In this document: positions 1 to 9,000 of the stretch, piece after piece
Numbering within the stretch: position 1 is the first letter of the stretch
How the letters are laid out: each line of letters starts with the position of its first letter
NCBI RefSeq assembly: GCF_023516595.1
Contig: NZ_JAMGBG010000032.1
Span: 1-64,000 of the forward strand
Reading direction: 5' to 3'
Source of the DNA: Streptomyces neyagawaensis
GTDB taxonomy: Bacteria; Actinomycetota; Actinomycetes; Streptomycetales; Streptomycetaceae
Length of the DNA: 64,000 bases
Translations under genes and position numbers: made by a program
The notes under the pieces: generated by a model
Told to the model about the DNA's origin: nothing
What the model saw: the letters and a program-made list of their open reading frames with translations, nothing else
The model's database searches: none

Positions 1-218
1 TCCCGCACGAAATCCGCCGCCCTGGAGATCGATTCCTCGGCGCCGGGCCGGTCCTGGAAGACGCTGGTCGAGACCATCACTCCGTCCCCGGCGTCGACCC
101 AGTAGTAGGCCACGAAACCGGGGACCTGGCGCATGAGCGGCACGAACCCCTCGTTCACGAGACGTGCCGCCTCGGCCGGATCGGTCACCCCTTCGTACCG
201 CCGCACTGCTACGTACAT
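1..218 (-). CDS. Partial ABM-like (dimeric alpha/beta barrel) protein
   Basis: The ATG at 218 follows an AGGAG about 8 nt upstream, and the frame runs off the window edge, so only about the first 72 codons are seen. They read MYVAVRRYEG, then a PAEAARLVNEGFVP helix, VPGFVAYYWVDAG and MVSTSVFQDR. This beta-alpha-beta-beta pattern, with a 'P-G-F' turn and a late 'F-D/E-D/R' strand, is typical of small antibiotic-biosynthesis-monooxygenase-like or EthD-like dimeric barrels. No catalytic residue can be assigned, so the function is unknown. It could be a small heme- or quinone-acting monooxygenase or simply a stress-related barrel. The next gene, on the same strand, ends 99 bp upstream of its start. 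Confidence 0.7.
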   Translation of the reverse strand, partial: MYVAVRRYEGVTDPAEAARLVNEGFVPLMRQVPGFVAYYWVDAGDGVMVSTSVFQDRPGAEESISRAADFVR

Positions 219-316
219 CTCCACACTCCTCACTGCGTGGTGGGTTCGTCCTTGGAACGAGATGTCGTGCCCCGGCGGCCACCGGCCCTGGATCCCCTGA
301 GCCGGGGTCTGGGGTC

Positions 317-1153
317 TCAGGGGCCGCCCCCGTCCGGCTGGAAGCTCGCCAGCATCTGTTCCAGGGCCGCCTGGTCCGGGCCGACGAAGGGCGGCGCGGA
401 CGGGGCGGTGGCGAGCGTGTCCAGCATGGCGCCCGTGATGCCGGCGGCCGGGGGCAGATGCGTCGAGAGGACCAGGTCGGGCTTGCGGTCCTTCAGGGAG
501 TCGAAGGTCCTGAGGTACTTCTCCACGTCGACCGTCTGGACCCAGGGGCTGTCGACCGTCGCCCAGAGGAGTTGGGCGGTTCGCAGTTCCTCGACCGCGA
601 CATCGCGGACGTCGTCGGCCTGGGCGAGGTCGGCGGTCGGCAGCGGGGCGCCGAAGCAGTCGGAGCTGAAGCAGACACCGGAGTGGTCGTCGAAGAAGCC
701 GACGGTGGCGGGGTTGTCGAACAGCGGCGGACGGAACCCGGTGAGGGTGCGGTCGCCGATGTCGAGCGTCTCGCCGGGGTTCACGAGGTGGGCCCGGTCG
801 AGGGGCAGCGGGTGCTCGCAGGACAGGATCCCGGCGCCGATGAACGTCGTCACGACCCGCGCCTTCGGGGCCGCCGCCAACAGGTCGAAGATCCCGCCGG
901 TGTGGTCGCGGTCGGGGTGGGTGAGCCAGATCCAGCGGACGTCGGCCGGGTCCAGCACGGCGCTGAGGGCCTCGACGAAGTTCCGGTCGGGCAGCCCCAA
1001 CCCGGTGTCCACGACCACGGGTTCGGCGCCGAGCAGTACGAACGCGTTCACCGGGATGTGCCCGATGCCCGGCACCTCCAGGCTGTCGGCGAGAACGCTA
1101 ATGTCCGGGCGCAGCCGGTGCACGGTACCCGGGCGGACCTTTTGAAGGGGCAT
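317..1153 (-). CDS. Metallo-beta-lactamase-fold hydrolase
   Basis: A 278-residue MBL-superfamily protein. I chose the ATG at 1153 because GAGG precedes it; more upstream in-frame starts lie in sequence that is not protein-like. The first metal motif is THPDRDHTGG, an HxDxDH version of the classic HxHxDH. Acidic residues at the second position are known in flavodiiron-type relatives. Further landmarks are VVVDTGLG (strand 2), the late SSDCFG aspartate, and VLSTHLPP with the terminal histidine. There is no flavodoxin or rubredoxin domain, so this is a stand-alone MBL domain. The substrate cannot be told; oxygen or redox sensing and thioester or lactone hydrolysis are both possible. It is divergent from msrA, which is compatible with an oxidative-stress context, but that is inference only. 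Confidence 0.85.
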   Translation of the reverse strand: MPLQKVRPGTVHRLRPDISVLADSLEVPGIGHIPVNAFVLLGAEPVVVDTGLGLPDRNFVEALSAVLDPADVRWIWLTHPDRDHTGGIFDLLAAAPKARVVTTFIGAGILSCEHPLPLDRAHLVNPGETLDIGDRTLTGFRPPLFDNPATVGFFDDHSGVCFSSDCFGAPLPTADLAQADDVRDVAVEELRTAQLLWATVDSPWVQTVDVEKYLRTFDSLKDRKPDLVLSTHLPPAAGITGAMLDTLATAPSAPPFVGPDQAALEQMLASFQPDGGGP

Positions 1154-1364
1154 GTCACTCACACCTCGGAAACCCCCCGGCGGGTGATCGTCGCGACCGC
1201 ATGCCTCCGCTGTTGCTCCCGCCTCCATCGTCCGGCCGTGCGAGCGCGGGCGCATCCGCTGCCGTGACCGCGCACGCGCCGGGGACGGCACGCGCGGACC
1301 GCGCGCCCGTACCGCAGGCGCGCGGGGAGAATGACGTCGCGACGCTACGCACGAGGGGGTGCCC

Positions 1365-2013
1365 ATGCTGTTCGGACGAGGCCGGGAGCCGCGGATGCCC
1401 ACGGCCGAGGAGGCGCCGCCGGGGCGGGCGGCGCTCGCGTACGAGGTGCCCGCGACGCACGCCGTGCTGGGGACGCCCCTGCTGGGGCCGTATCCGGAGG
1501 GAGCCGAGGTCGCGTCCTTCGCGATGGGCTGCTTCTGGGGGGCCGGAACGGCGGTTCTGGCAGGTGCCGGGCGGGGTCCGCACCACCCTCGTCGGGTTCC
1601 AGGGCGGATACACGCCGTACCCGGTCGACGACGAGGTGCGGACCGGGCTCACGGGGCACGCGGAGACGGTACGCGTGGTGTTCGACCCGGCCGAGGTGTC
1701 GTACGAGCGGCTGCTGCGGGTGTTCTGGGAGGGGCACGACCCGACGCAGGGCTTCCGCCAGGGCAACGACGTCGGTACGCATGTCCGCTCGGTCGTCTTC
1801 ACGCACTCACCGGAGCAGCGCGCGACCGCCGAGACGACCCGCGCGCGGTATCAGGCTGCGCTGTCCGCCGCCGGGTACGGGGCGATCACGACCTGGATCG
1901 TGCCGGCCGAGGAGCACCCGTTCTATCCGGCGAGCGCACTGCACCAGCAGTACCTGCACCGCGACCCGGCGGGCTACTGCGGGGCGGGCGGCACCGGGGT
2001 GTCCTTGCCCTGA
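1365..2013 (+). pseudogene. msrA: Peptide methionine sulfoxide reductase A, frameshifted
   Basis: MsrA reduces methionine-S-sulfoxide in proteins using a catalytic cysteine. The start, ATG 1365 after GAGGGGG, leads in one frame through the active-site motif SFAMGCFWG. Immediately afterwards the family sequence continues in the +1 frame: RRFWQVPGGVRTT, GFQGGYTP, VFDPAEVSYERLL, HDPTQGFRQGNDVG, and the C-terminal HQQYLHRDP and GYCG. Removing one G from the GG at 1545-1546 restores a single 215-residue MsrA of normal length. As written, translation would stay in the wrong frame from just after the catalytic cysteine. Everything else is well conserved, so either the mutation is very recent or it is a one-base sequencing error. 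The 5' and 3' parts should be counted as one gene. Confidence 0.88.
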
Positions 2014-2097
2014 GCGGGACGCCCCTGACACGGCACGGGGTGCGCGAGCGGCCCGCCCAGGGACGGCAGGCGGCAATCGGCGGCGGGCGGTGTTCGA

Positions 2098-2103
2098 TAG
2101 CTT
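2098..2103 (+). promoter_or_regulatory. -10 element for leaderless transcript
   Basis: TAGCTT lies exactly 6 nt before the ATG at 2110, and no Shine-Dalgarno sequence is present. This is the usual geometry of leaderless actinobacterial mRNAs. Confidence 0.5.
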
Positions 2104-2109
2104 TCCGGC

Positions 2110-2931
2110 ATGTGTGTCTCCCTGGCCCCGGCCGAGTTCACCGGCACCACCCTGTACTGCGGGCGGTTGCACCACCCCGAGCACGGGCTGATCCACGTCC
2201 TCGGCTACCAGAACACGGCGGCGAATCTCGCCGACGGCCCCAACGCCATGCTGCTGCACCTGCCTGCGCGGCAGATGAGTCGGCGGAACTTCCTGTCCGT
2301 GGGGCGCAGTTCCGATGTGCTGGAACGGATGGTGGACGCGGTACGGCCGGTCTCCGTGGGGATGGTCGACGACTCGATCGCCTGGATGGGAGGGGCTCGG
2401 GGGCCGGCGGTGGAGGTGTTCGAGCACGACGTGTACACGGTGGTCCTGGCTCGTGACCCGCGTGCCGTGCCGGCGGCGCTCGCCGAGGTGCCGGAGCATC
2501 GGCGGCCCGCGCTCAACCCGGAGTTGTTCGCGTTCTACGCCGAACGCTGTCCCACGCACGCGATCGCCGTCTGCTGCTTCGACAACGCGGAGGCTGCGCA
2601 GGCCAAGCCGCTGCTCATGTGGTACCCGCCGCACGACCCCGATGTGCTGACCCTGCCCGCGCTCGACTGTCATACCGGGGCCGTGCCCGATCCGGACGCG
2701 CTGGTGGACACGGACCACTGGGTGATCCTCGGCACGGACGAGGCGCCGGACGGCTGGGGTTCGCCCGTCGACCACGACCCCGCGATGCGGCACGCGCTGC
2801 GGAGCTATCTGCCCAACACGGTCGTGGGCCGCCACTTCGGCGGGCCCCTGCGCAACGGGGACTTCGCAGTCAGCCACGAGGAGCTGCTGCGGGCCGGGGA
2901 GGCGGGGGTGAGCCGGGTGGGGGTGTTCTAG
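2110..2931 (+). CDS. Conserved protein of unknown function
   Basis: A 273-residue soluble protein beginning MCVSLAPAEFTGTTLYCGRL. I recognise no enzymatic motif. It has no signal peptide or membrane segment. Visible features are an N-terminal 'YCGRLHHPEHGLIHVLGYQN' stretch, a central alanine/proline linker near residue 120, and a 'CCFDNAEAAQAKPLLMWYPP' segment near residue 160. A C-terminal motif-like run NTVVGRHFGGPLRNGDF follows. Two adjacent cysteines lie at the start of the CCFDN segment. Codon use is typical Streptomyces, with strong third-position GC, so it is a real gene. It is probably transcribed alone from a leaderless promoter and is followed by a 0.77-kb repeat-rich intergenic stretch. 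Its proximity to msrA does not define a role. Confidence 0.8.
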   Translation: MCVSLAPAEFTGTTLYCGRLHHPEHGLIHVLGYQNTAANLADGPNAMLLHLPARQMSRRNFLSVGRSSDVLERMVDAVRPVSVGMVDDSIAWMGGARGPAVEVFEHDVYTVVLARDPRAVPAALAEVPEHRRPALNPELFAFYAERCPTHAIAVCCFDNAEAAQAKPLLMWYPPHDPDVLTLPALDCHTGAVPDPDALVDTDHWVILGTDEAPDGWGSPVDHDPAMRHALRSYLPNTVVGRHFGGPLRNGDFAVSHEELLRAGEAGVSRVGVF

Positions 2932-3099
2932 GGGCGCCGGGGGGTGGGGGCCCAGGTGGATTGGGGGGCCGCTGGGGGTGGGGGCCACGTCGGCGCCTGG
3001 GGGCTGCCGGCGGTTGGGGGCCGCCAGGGGGGTGGTGGGCCGCCGGAGGTGGGGGCCCTGTCGGGTTGAGTGGCGGGTGCGGGTGGGTGGGGGCTGGTC

Positions 3100-3120
3100 G
3101 CGCCGTTCCCCGCGCCCCTG
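3100..3120 (+). repeat. Dispersed intergenic repeat, copy 1
   Basis: This copy, with the core TTCCCCGCGCCCCTG preceded by GCGCC, belongs to a short sequence that recurs in non-coding gaps of this window (3195, 32674, 32856, 34496, 63111 and 63342). Here it pairs with the inverted copy at 3195-3215. Confidence 0.75.
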
Positions 3121-3194
3121 GAAGGACGGCCCTGTGAGCCGGTCCTTCCCCGGGCCGCCCCGGCGCCGCCGATGAAGGAGCCGCAGGCTTCCTT

Positions 3195-3215
3195 CAGGGG
3201 CGCGGGGAACTGCGC
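3195..3215 (-). repeat. Dispersed intergenic repeat, copy 2 (inverted)
   Basis: CAGGGGCGCGGGGAACTGCGC is cut here to its core, CAGGGGCGCGGGGAACTG. It is the reverse complement of the element at 3100-3120, so the two could fold into a large stem about 115 nt across. Confidence 0.75.
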
Positions 3216-3275
3216 GAACACGCCCCACGCACCCGCACCGCACCAGCGCCCGCGCCCGCACCCGCACCCGCACCC

Positions 3276-3349
3276 GCACCAGCACCAGCACCAGCACCAG
3301 CACCAGCACCAGCACCAGCACCAGCACCAGCACCAGCACCAGCACCAGC
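3276..3349 (+). repeat. GCACCA hexanucleotide tandem repeat
   Basis: About 12 uninterrupted copies of GCACCA, preceded by a few CCCGCA variants from 3250. The period is a multiple of three, so length change would not shift a frame, but no convincing gene includes it. Confidence 0.9.
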
Positions 3350-3699
3350 CTGGCCCCGAAGCCAGCCCCCAACCCAGGCCAGGGCCAAGCCTCAACCCAG
3401 ACCGGAATCGACCCCCAGACCGGACCCAGACCAGTCCTCGACCCAGACCGAAGCCGACCCCAGCCCAGACCGGAACCGAGCCCCAGACCAGACCGAAGCC
3501 AACCCTCAGCCCGGACCAAAGCTGGACGCCAGACCGGACCGAAGCAAGCCCTCCCCCCAGACCGAAGCCGACACCCAGCCCGAGCCCAGACCAGCCCTCC
3601 ACCCAGGCCGGAGCTAACCGTCAGCCCGGACCGAAGCTGGCCCTCTGCCCAGACCGGAACCGTCCCAACCCGTAACCGGAGCCGCCCTCCAGCCCCGGA

Positions 3700-4743
3700 T
3701 CAGATCGTTGCCGTGTCGATTACGAAGCGGTAGCGGACGTCGCTGGTCAGGACCCTCTCGTACGCCTCGTTGATCTGGTCCGCGCGGATCAGTTCGATCT
3801 CGGCGCCCAGGCCGTGCTCGGCGCAGAAGTCGAGCATCTCCTGGGTCTCGCGGATGCCGCCGATGCCGGACCCGGCGAGGGTCTTGCGGCCGGCGATCAC
3901 CGAGAACAGGTTCAGGGCGACCGGCTCCTCGGGCGCGCCCACGTTCACGAACGCGCCGTCGGTCTTCAGCAGCGACAGGTACGCGTCCAGGTTCAGCGGC
4001 GCCGAGACCGTCGACAGGATCAGGTCGAACGAACCCCGCAGCTCCTCGAACGTCGCCGGGTCGCTGGTCGCGTAGTAGTGGTCGGCGCCCAGCTTCAGCC
4101 CGTCCTCCTGCTTGCGCAGCGACTGGGACAGGACGGTCACCTCCGCGCCGAGCGCGTGCGCGAGCTTGACGCCCATGTGCCCGAGGCCGCCCAGACCGAC
4201 GACGGCGACCTTCTTGCCGGGGCCGGCGTTCCAGTGCTTGAGCGGGGAGTACGTGGTGATGCCCGCGCACAGCAGCGGCGCGGCCTCGTCGAGGGCGACG
4301 CCCTCGGGGATGCGTACGGTGAACGCCTCGTCGACGACGATCTTCTCCGAGTAGCCGCCGTAGGTGGGCTCACCGTTCTTGTCGAGGGCGTTGTACGTGC
4401 CGACGTTGCCCTTGAGGCAGTACTGCTCCAGCCCGGCCTCGCAGTTCTCGCACTCGCGGCAGGAGTCGACCATGCAGCCGACGCCCACGCGGTCGCCGAC
4501 GGCGAACTTCGTGACGCCGGAGCCGACGGCCTCGACGACACCGGCGATCTCGTGGCCCGGCACCATCGGGAAGATCGCCTCGCCCCAGCCCTCCCGGGCC
4601 TGGTGGATGTCGGAGTGGCAGATACCGGCGAACTTGATGTCGATCAGGACGTCGAACTCACCGACCTCGCGGCGCTCGATCGTCGTGCGCTCCAGCGGAG
4701 CCTTGGCGGAGGGTGCCGCGTAGGCGGCGACAGTGGTGGACAT
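3700..4743 (-). CDS. Zinc-dependent NAD(P) alcohol dehydrogenase
   Basis: A 347-residue medium-chain dehydrogenase. The ATG at 4743 has AGGAG 9 nt upstream. Catalytic zinc ligands are seen in FAGICHSDIH (Cys) and PGHEIAGVV (His-Glu). The structural zinc site is the four-cysteine run from CRECENCEAGLEQYC. The Rossmann motif is VVGLGGLGHMG, near residue 180. The motifs and 'KHWNAGPGKKVAVVG' place it in the cinnamyl-alcohol-dehydrogenase/YahK-like branch, which usually reduces aldehydes with NADPH. It is divergent from a MmyB-type regulator 173 bp away. That pairing is common for such oxidoreductases and suggests the regulator controls it. The physiological substrate cannot be told. Confidence 0.92.
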   Translation of the reverse strand: MSTTVAAYAAPSAKAPLERTTIERREVGEFDVLIDIKFAGICHSDIHQAREGWGEAIFPMVPGHEIAGVVEAVGSGVTKFAVGDRVGVGCMVDSCRECENCEAGLEQYCLKGNVGTYNALDKNGEPTYGGYSEKIVVDEAFTVRIPEGVALDEAAPLLCAGITTYSPLKHWNAGPGKKVAVVGLGGLGHMGVKLAHALGAEVTVLSQSLRKQEDGLKLGADHYYATSDPATFEELRGSFDLILSTVSAPLNLDAYLSLLKTDGAFVNVGAPEEPVALNLFSVIAGRKTLAGSGIGGIRETQEMLDFCAEHGLGAEIELIRADQINEAYERVLTSDVRYRFVIDTATI

Positions 4744-4816
4744 GCCGAGGGTTCTCCTAGCCGTCGTTCCGGTGCCGGGCCTGCCTTCCGGCCGGGCACG
4801 GTTGTCAGCCTGCCCG

Positions 4817-4841
4817 AGGTCACCGCGTTCACCCAGGTCAC
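4817..4841. promoter_or_regulatory. Candidate operator: direct repeat AGGTCAC
   Basis: AGGTCAC occurs at 4817-4823 and again at 4835-4841, 18 bp apart, within the divergent promoter region of the dehydrogenase and the MmyB-type regulator. It is a plausible binding site for that regulator, but no functional evidence is available. Confidence 0.3.
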
Positions 4842-4916
4842 GGTTCTGCGTACGTCCGCTGGTCCTACCACTGGCGGGGTCAGGCTGCTGGGCGTACGAC
4901 CGTGAATACTTGACGT

Positions 4917-5843
4917 ATGGACGCACAGCCCGATGCCGCACAGGACCGGCAACCGCTCGACGGCCCGACCGGAGCCCCCCTCGACCGGCGTGCCGAGCTC
5001 AGTGAGTTCCTGCGGACGCGACGGGCCCGGCTGAAGCCGGAGGACGTCGGGCTGCCGGAGTTCGGCCGGCACCGGCGGGTTCCCGGGCTGCGGCGGGAGG
5101 AGCTGGCGCAGCTGGCGGGCGTGTCGGTGGCGTACTACACGCGGCTGGAGCAGGGCAACGGCCGCAATGTGTCGGCGGAGGTCCTCGACGCCATCGCGCG
5201 CGCCCTCCGGCTGAGCGACGCCGAGCACAGCCATCTGACGCACCTGGCCAAGCCGAAGGCCCACAAGAAGAAGCCGTCGGCTCGTCCGCAGCAGGTCAGG
5301 GGCGCCCTGCGGCAGCTGATCGACTCCCTGGACGGCGTCCCCGCGTACATCACCGGGCGGCGCTCGGACATCCTCGTCTGGAACCGCATGGCGGCGGCGG
5401 TGTTCGGGGACTGGTCGGAGCTGCCCGCGCAGGAGCGGAACTGGGCGCGGATGGTGTTCCTGCGGCCCGAGTACCGCGACCTGTACATCGACTGGGATCA
5501 GAAGGCCGCCGACATGGTCAGCTATCTGCGGATGGACGCGGGCTGTCACCCGGACGATCCCCGGCTGTCGGCGCTGGTGGGCGAGCTGTCGGTGAAGAGC
5601 GAGGAGTTCCGGCGGCTGTGGGCCACGCACGACGTGAAGGAGAAGAGTCACGGGGTGAAGCGCATGCGGCACCCCCTGGTCGGTGACCTGACGCTGTCCT
5701 TCGAGGCGTTCCCGCTCCCCGACGACCATGAGCAGACCTTGGTCACCTACCACGCCGAGCCGGGCTCCCCGTCCGCCGAGGCCCTGCGCCTGCTGGCCAG
5801 CTGGGGCACGGACGCCACCCGCGCCCGTACGGTGACGCCGTAG
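4917..5843 (+). CDS. Helix-turn-helix regulator with MmyB-like ligand domain
   Basis: A 308-residue protein. Residues about 25-90 hold an XRE-type helix-turn-helix (RREELAQLAGVSVAYYTRLEQGNGRNVS). This is followed by a basic linker (KPKAHKKKPSARPQ) and an MmyB-like PAS-fold domain (DGVPAYITGRRSDILVWNRMAAAVFGD and the late HPLVGDLTLSFEAF). MmyB-like domains bind small, often lipid-like ligands. Such regulators commonly repress a divergent oxidoreductase gene, here the zinc dehydrogenase. The ATG at 4917 has no clear Shine-Dalgarno, and AATACT lies 6 nt upstream, so a leaderless transcript is possible. Family assignment is firm; target and ligand are inferred. Confidence 0.92.
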   Translation: MDAQPDAAQDRQPLDGPTGAPLDRRAELSEFLRTRRARLKPEDVGLPEFGRHRRVPGLRREELAQLAGVSVAYYTRLEQGNGRNVSAEVLDAIARALRLSDAEHSHLTHLAKPKAHKKKPSARPQQVRGALRQLIDSLDGVPAYITGRRSDILVWNRMAAAVFGDWSELPAQERNWARMVFLRPEYRDLYIDWDQKAADMVSYLRMDAGCHPDDPRLSALVGELSVKSEEFRRLWATHDVKEKSHGVKRMRHPLVGDLTLSFEAFPLPDDHEQTLVTYHAEPGSPSAEALRLLASWGTDATRARTVTP

Positions 5844-5990
5844 ACGCCGTAGACCGTAGACGCCGTAGGGGGCAGCCCGGGCGGCCAGGTCGTCAAGGAC
5901 AGCCCTGGCGGCAGGCGGTGAGGCGCTGAGGAACGGCCCAGCCGGCGAGGGGGGGTGCCTCCCGGCGGGCCGTCGCTCTCAGCCCTTTCC

Positions 5991-6025
5991 TGATCCGTGA
6001 TCCGTGATCCGTGATCCGTGATCCG
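5991..6025 (+). repeat. TGATCCG heptamer, five tandem copies
   Basis: Five exact copies of TGATCCG lie between the convergent ends of the regulator and the subtilase. A shorter array of GACGCCGTAGAC-like copies is at about 5835-5868, just after the regulator stop. Both are in non-coding DNA. Confidence 0.9.
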
Positions 6026-6035
6026 CGTCCCTGTC

Positions 6036-9000
6036 TCACGCGCCGACGTACGCGTCGTGGATCGTCACCGTCGACCGGTTCCCCTTCCTGTCGATCACCT
6101 CGGCGCGGAGCGACACGCTCTTCCCCGCCCCCGGTGTCACGACGGTGACCTTGCCGTTCTTCACCGGGGTCTTGGTCCACTTCTCCCCGTCGCGCGACAC
6201 GTACACGGTCAGCGACTTCCGATGTTTGCCGGCGGCCGCGCCCTGGACGGTGACGGGGACGCCGATCCTCGTGCCGGCCGGGGCCGTGCTGTCGAGGCCC
6301 AGGTACGCGCCGCCGAAGCGGACCGTGGAGACCGGCAGCCCCCTGTCGCTCGTGGTCCTCGCGGACCTGAAGGTCCAGCTCGCGTCGACCCGCGAGGAGG
6401 CCCTGGCCAAGGCCGGGTCGCGGATGACGCTGGTCGTCAGTCGGTAGGTGGCGGGTGCGGAGGGGACCGTGAAGTGGGCAGAGCCGTCCAGCGGGTCCTC
6501 GCCCGAGGCGATCTTCTTCCCGTCGCGGTGGAGGGTCGTGGTGACCTTCTTGTAGAAGGACGCCCCGGCGTGCCCGGCGCCGTCGGCGACCATCGGCAGC
6601 AGGCCGTACAGCTGGTTCCCGTCGCGGCGGATGCCGAAGGACCGGCTGATCCTCGGGCCGAAGACCCCGACGTTGAAGGTGTGGGTGTAGGTGCGGCCCG
6701 CCGTGACGGGCCTGCTGTCGCCGGTCGTGTAGTACGCGTCCAGCAGCGGGAAGCCCTGTTCGTCCTCCGCGCCGTACTGCTCGAAGTCGAAACTCCACTT
6801 CACCTTGTCCGCGGCGGACACGTGCAGCGTGCGGGTGCCGGGCAGCGGCCCCGGGACGGCGAGGGCGGGCGAGCCGGGGCTGCCGGGGAGCCAGGCCCAG
6901 GCGCTGACCGCGCCCTTCTTGCCCGCGGTGGAGGAGCCGAGGCGGGCCTTGACGGTGGCCAGTTCGCTCTTCCGCCAGTGCCTGGCGTAGCCGGTGGCGA
7001 GCCGGGTCACCTTGCTTCCGGTGGCGGTGGCGTACTGGGCGGCCTCGCCCTCGGTCCACTGGCCGGCCCAGGTCTGGCTGAGCCGTCCGCCGGTGACGGG
7101 TGGGCCGAGATGCGCCGTGCGGAACCCCTCGTACGAGTCGAGCAGCCAGCCGTACGTGTAGTCGTTCGCGCCGGCCCGGAGGGTGTAGTCGGGTGCCGCG
7201 AGGACGGGTTCGGCGGTGGTGTCGGGGACGGTGATGTCCACCGGCTTCGCCGTGCGGGCGTCGAGGGTGAGGGAGGTGTCCCGGTCGACGGTGAGCGTCG
7301 GCCGGGCCAGCCAGGTCGCTCCCTTCGTGTGGTCCTCCGGGTCCACGACGATCCCCGCGTTGAGGATGTAGGTCCCCTCGGGCACCCTCAGCTCGACCGT
7401 GCCGTCCTTGTCGTACGGCGTGAGCCAGGTGTCCCGGGCGAGTCCCGAGACGCCGGTCAGGTCGAGCATGTGGTGCACGGCGGGCGCGCCGGTCCGGTCG
7501 ATCATCCGCAGCGTGAGGTCGTACGACTCCTTCTCGCGCTCCACGGCCGCGGCGGTCCGTACGCCCTGGCCACCGCCCGTGGCGGTGACGTACGCGGTGT
7601 ACACGCCGTCGAGCTTCCCGCCGAGCCGGGTGTTCACGGTGAGGCGGACCTCGGCCGTGCCGCCCGCCGGGACGGTGATCCTCTCCGCGCCGACCTTGAA
7701 GAACCCGGCGGGGGCCGCCTTGCCTCCGGGGCCGGTACCGGTCACGGAGAGGTCGAGAGTGACGCTCTTCCTGCCGACGTTCCGGTAGGTGATCTTCTTC
7801 GACACCGGCTTGTCGTCGGTGTGCGGCCACTGCTGGACGCCGAAGTTCACCGACGGCGGGGTGGCGAGGATCGTCTGCCGGACGGCCCGGTCGACGCGGA
7901 TGCGGCCCGACCCCTGTTCGAACGGGGTGTACGCGCCGCCCTTGGCGGAGGCGACGAGGGCGGCCTTGATCCGGGTGTACGACCACGACGGGTGCCGCTG
8001 CCTGAGGAGGGCGGCGGCACCCGCGACATGCGGGGTCGCCATCGACGTACCGGAGATCGTGAGGTAGCCGGCGGGCTGCTCGCCGACCTCCCGCGCGAGG
8101 ACGCTGCCCTTGGCCGAGGCGGCGGTGATGGCGACGCCGGGCGCGGTCACGTCGGGCTTGATCCGCCCGTCGAGAGCGGGGCCCCGGCTGGAGAACGGGG
8201 CGAGCCGGTCCTTGCCGTCGACGGCGCCGACGGTGAGGGCGGCTGCCGCGCTGCCCGGTGAGCCGATCGTCCGCTCGCCTCCCTGGCCCTCGTTGCCGGC
8301 GGCGACCGCGAAGAGGATGTCCTTCTCGGCGGAGAGCTTGTCGATCTCCGCCTCCATCGGGTCGATCCCGGGGCTGTCGGGCCCGCCGAGGCTGAGGTTG
8401 ACGATGTCGGCGCCCTGCGCGGCGGCCCACTCCATGCCGGCGATGATGCCGGAGTCGTCGCCGTACCCCTCGTCGCTCAGCACCTTGGCGTTGAGGAGCT
8501 TCGCGCCCGGCGCGACGCCCTTGTAGGCGCCCTTGGACCGCTTCCCGGTGCCGGCGGCTATGGAGGCGACATGCGTGCCGTGGCCGAACCTGTCGTTGGT
8601 GCCGGGCGAGGTGGAGAAGTTCTTCGCCGCGACGACCTGTCCCTTGAGGTCGGGGTGGGTGGTGTCGATGCCGGTGTCGAGGACGGCGATGGTGACGCCC
8701 TTGCCGTCGTAGCCGGCCTTCCACACCGTGGGGGCGCCGATCTGCGGGACGGACTTGTCGAGGCTGACCTCGCGGACGCCGTCCAGCCATAGGTGCGCGA
8801 CGCCTCCGGCGGTGGTGCCGTCGCCGTCGGTGACCGCCTTCCACAGCGCGGCGGCGTCGTCCTTGGGGGTGAGGACCGCGTCGGCGTTCAGCGTCCGCAG
8901 AGTGCGCCGGACCTCGGTGCCGCCCGCGCCCCGTACGTCGGCCCGGGCGCCGGCCGCGGTGCCCCGGTACCCCACGATCAGTTTCAGGCCCTGCCGGTGG

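Larger units (their letters stand above)
2932..3699. other. Repeat-rich intergenic region, no gene
   Basis: About 770 bp without a credible gene. It begins with a G-rich stretch (2935-3095). It then holds two divergently oriented copies of a dispersed intergenic repeat (3100-3120 and 3195-3215), a GCACCA hexamer tract (3276-3349), and about 300 bp of degenerate CCAGACCGGA-like units up to 3675. Long open frames cross it on both strands, but they are low-complexity (runs of His-Gln, Trp-Cys or Gly-Leu) and reflect the repeats. Confidence 0.75.

Noticed and set aside
1807..3519. A 570-codon minus-strand frame with long Leu-Val and Arg-Val runs
   Set aside because: It is antisense to msrA and the unknown protein gene, and the runs are the GCACCA hexamers read in another frame. 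No ribosome-binding site or protein-like core.
5893..8844. A 983-codon minus-strand frame overlapping the subtilase gene
   Set aside because: It shares the strand but is in another frame, with a His/Arg/Gly-rich composition. The subtilase frame carries all catalytic motifs.
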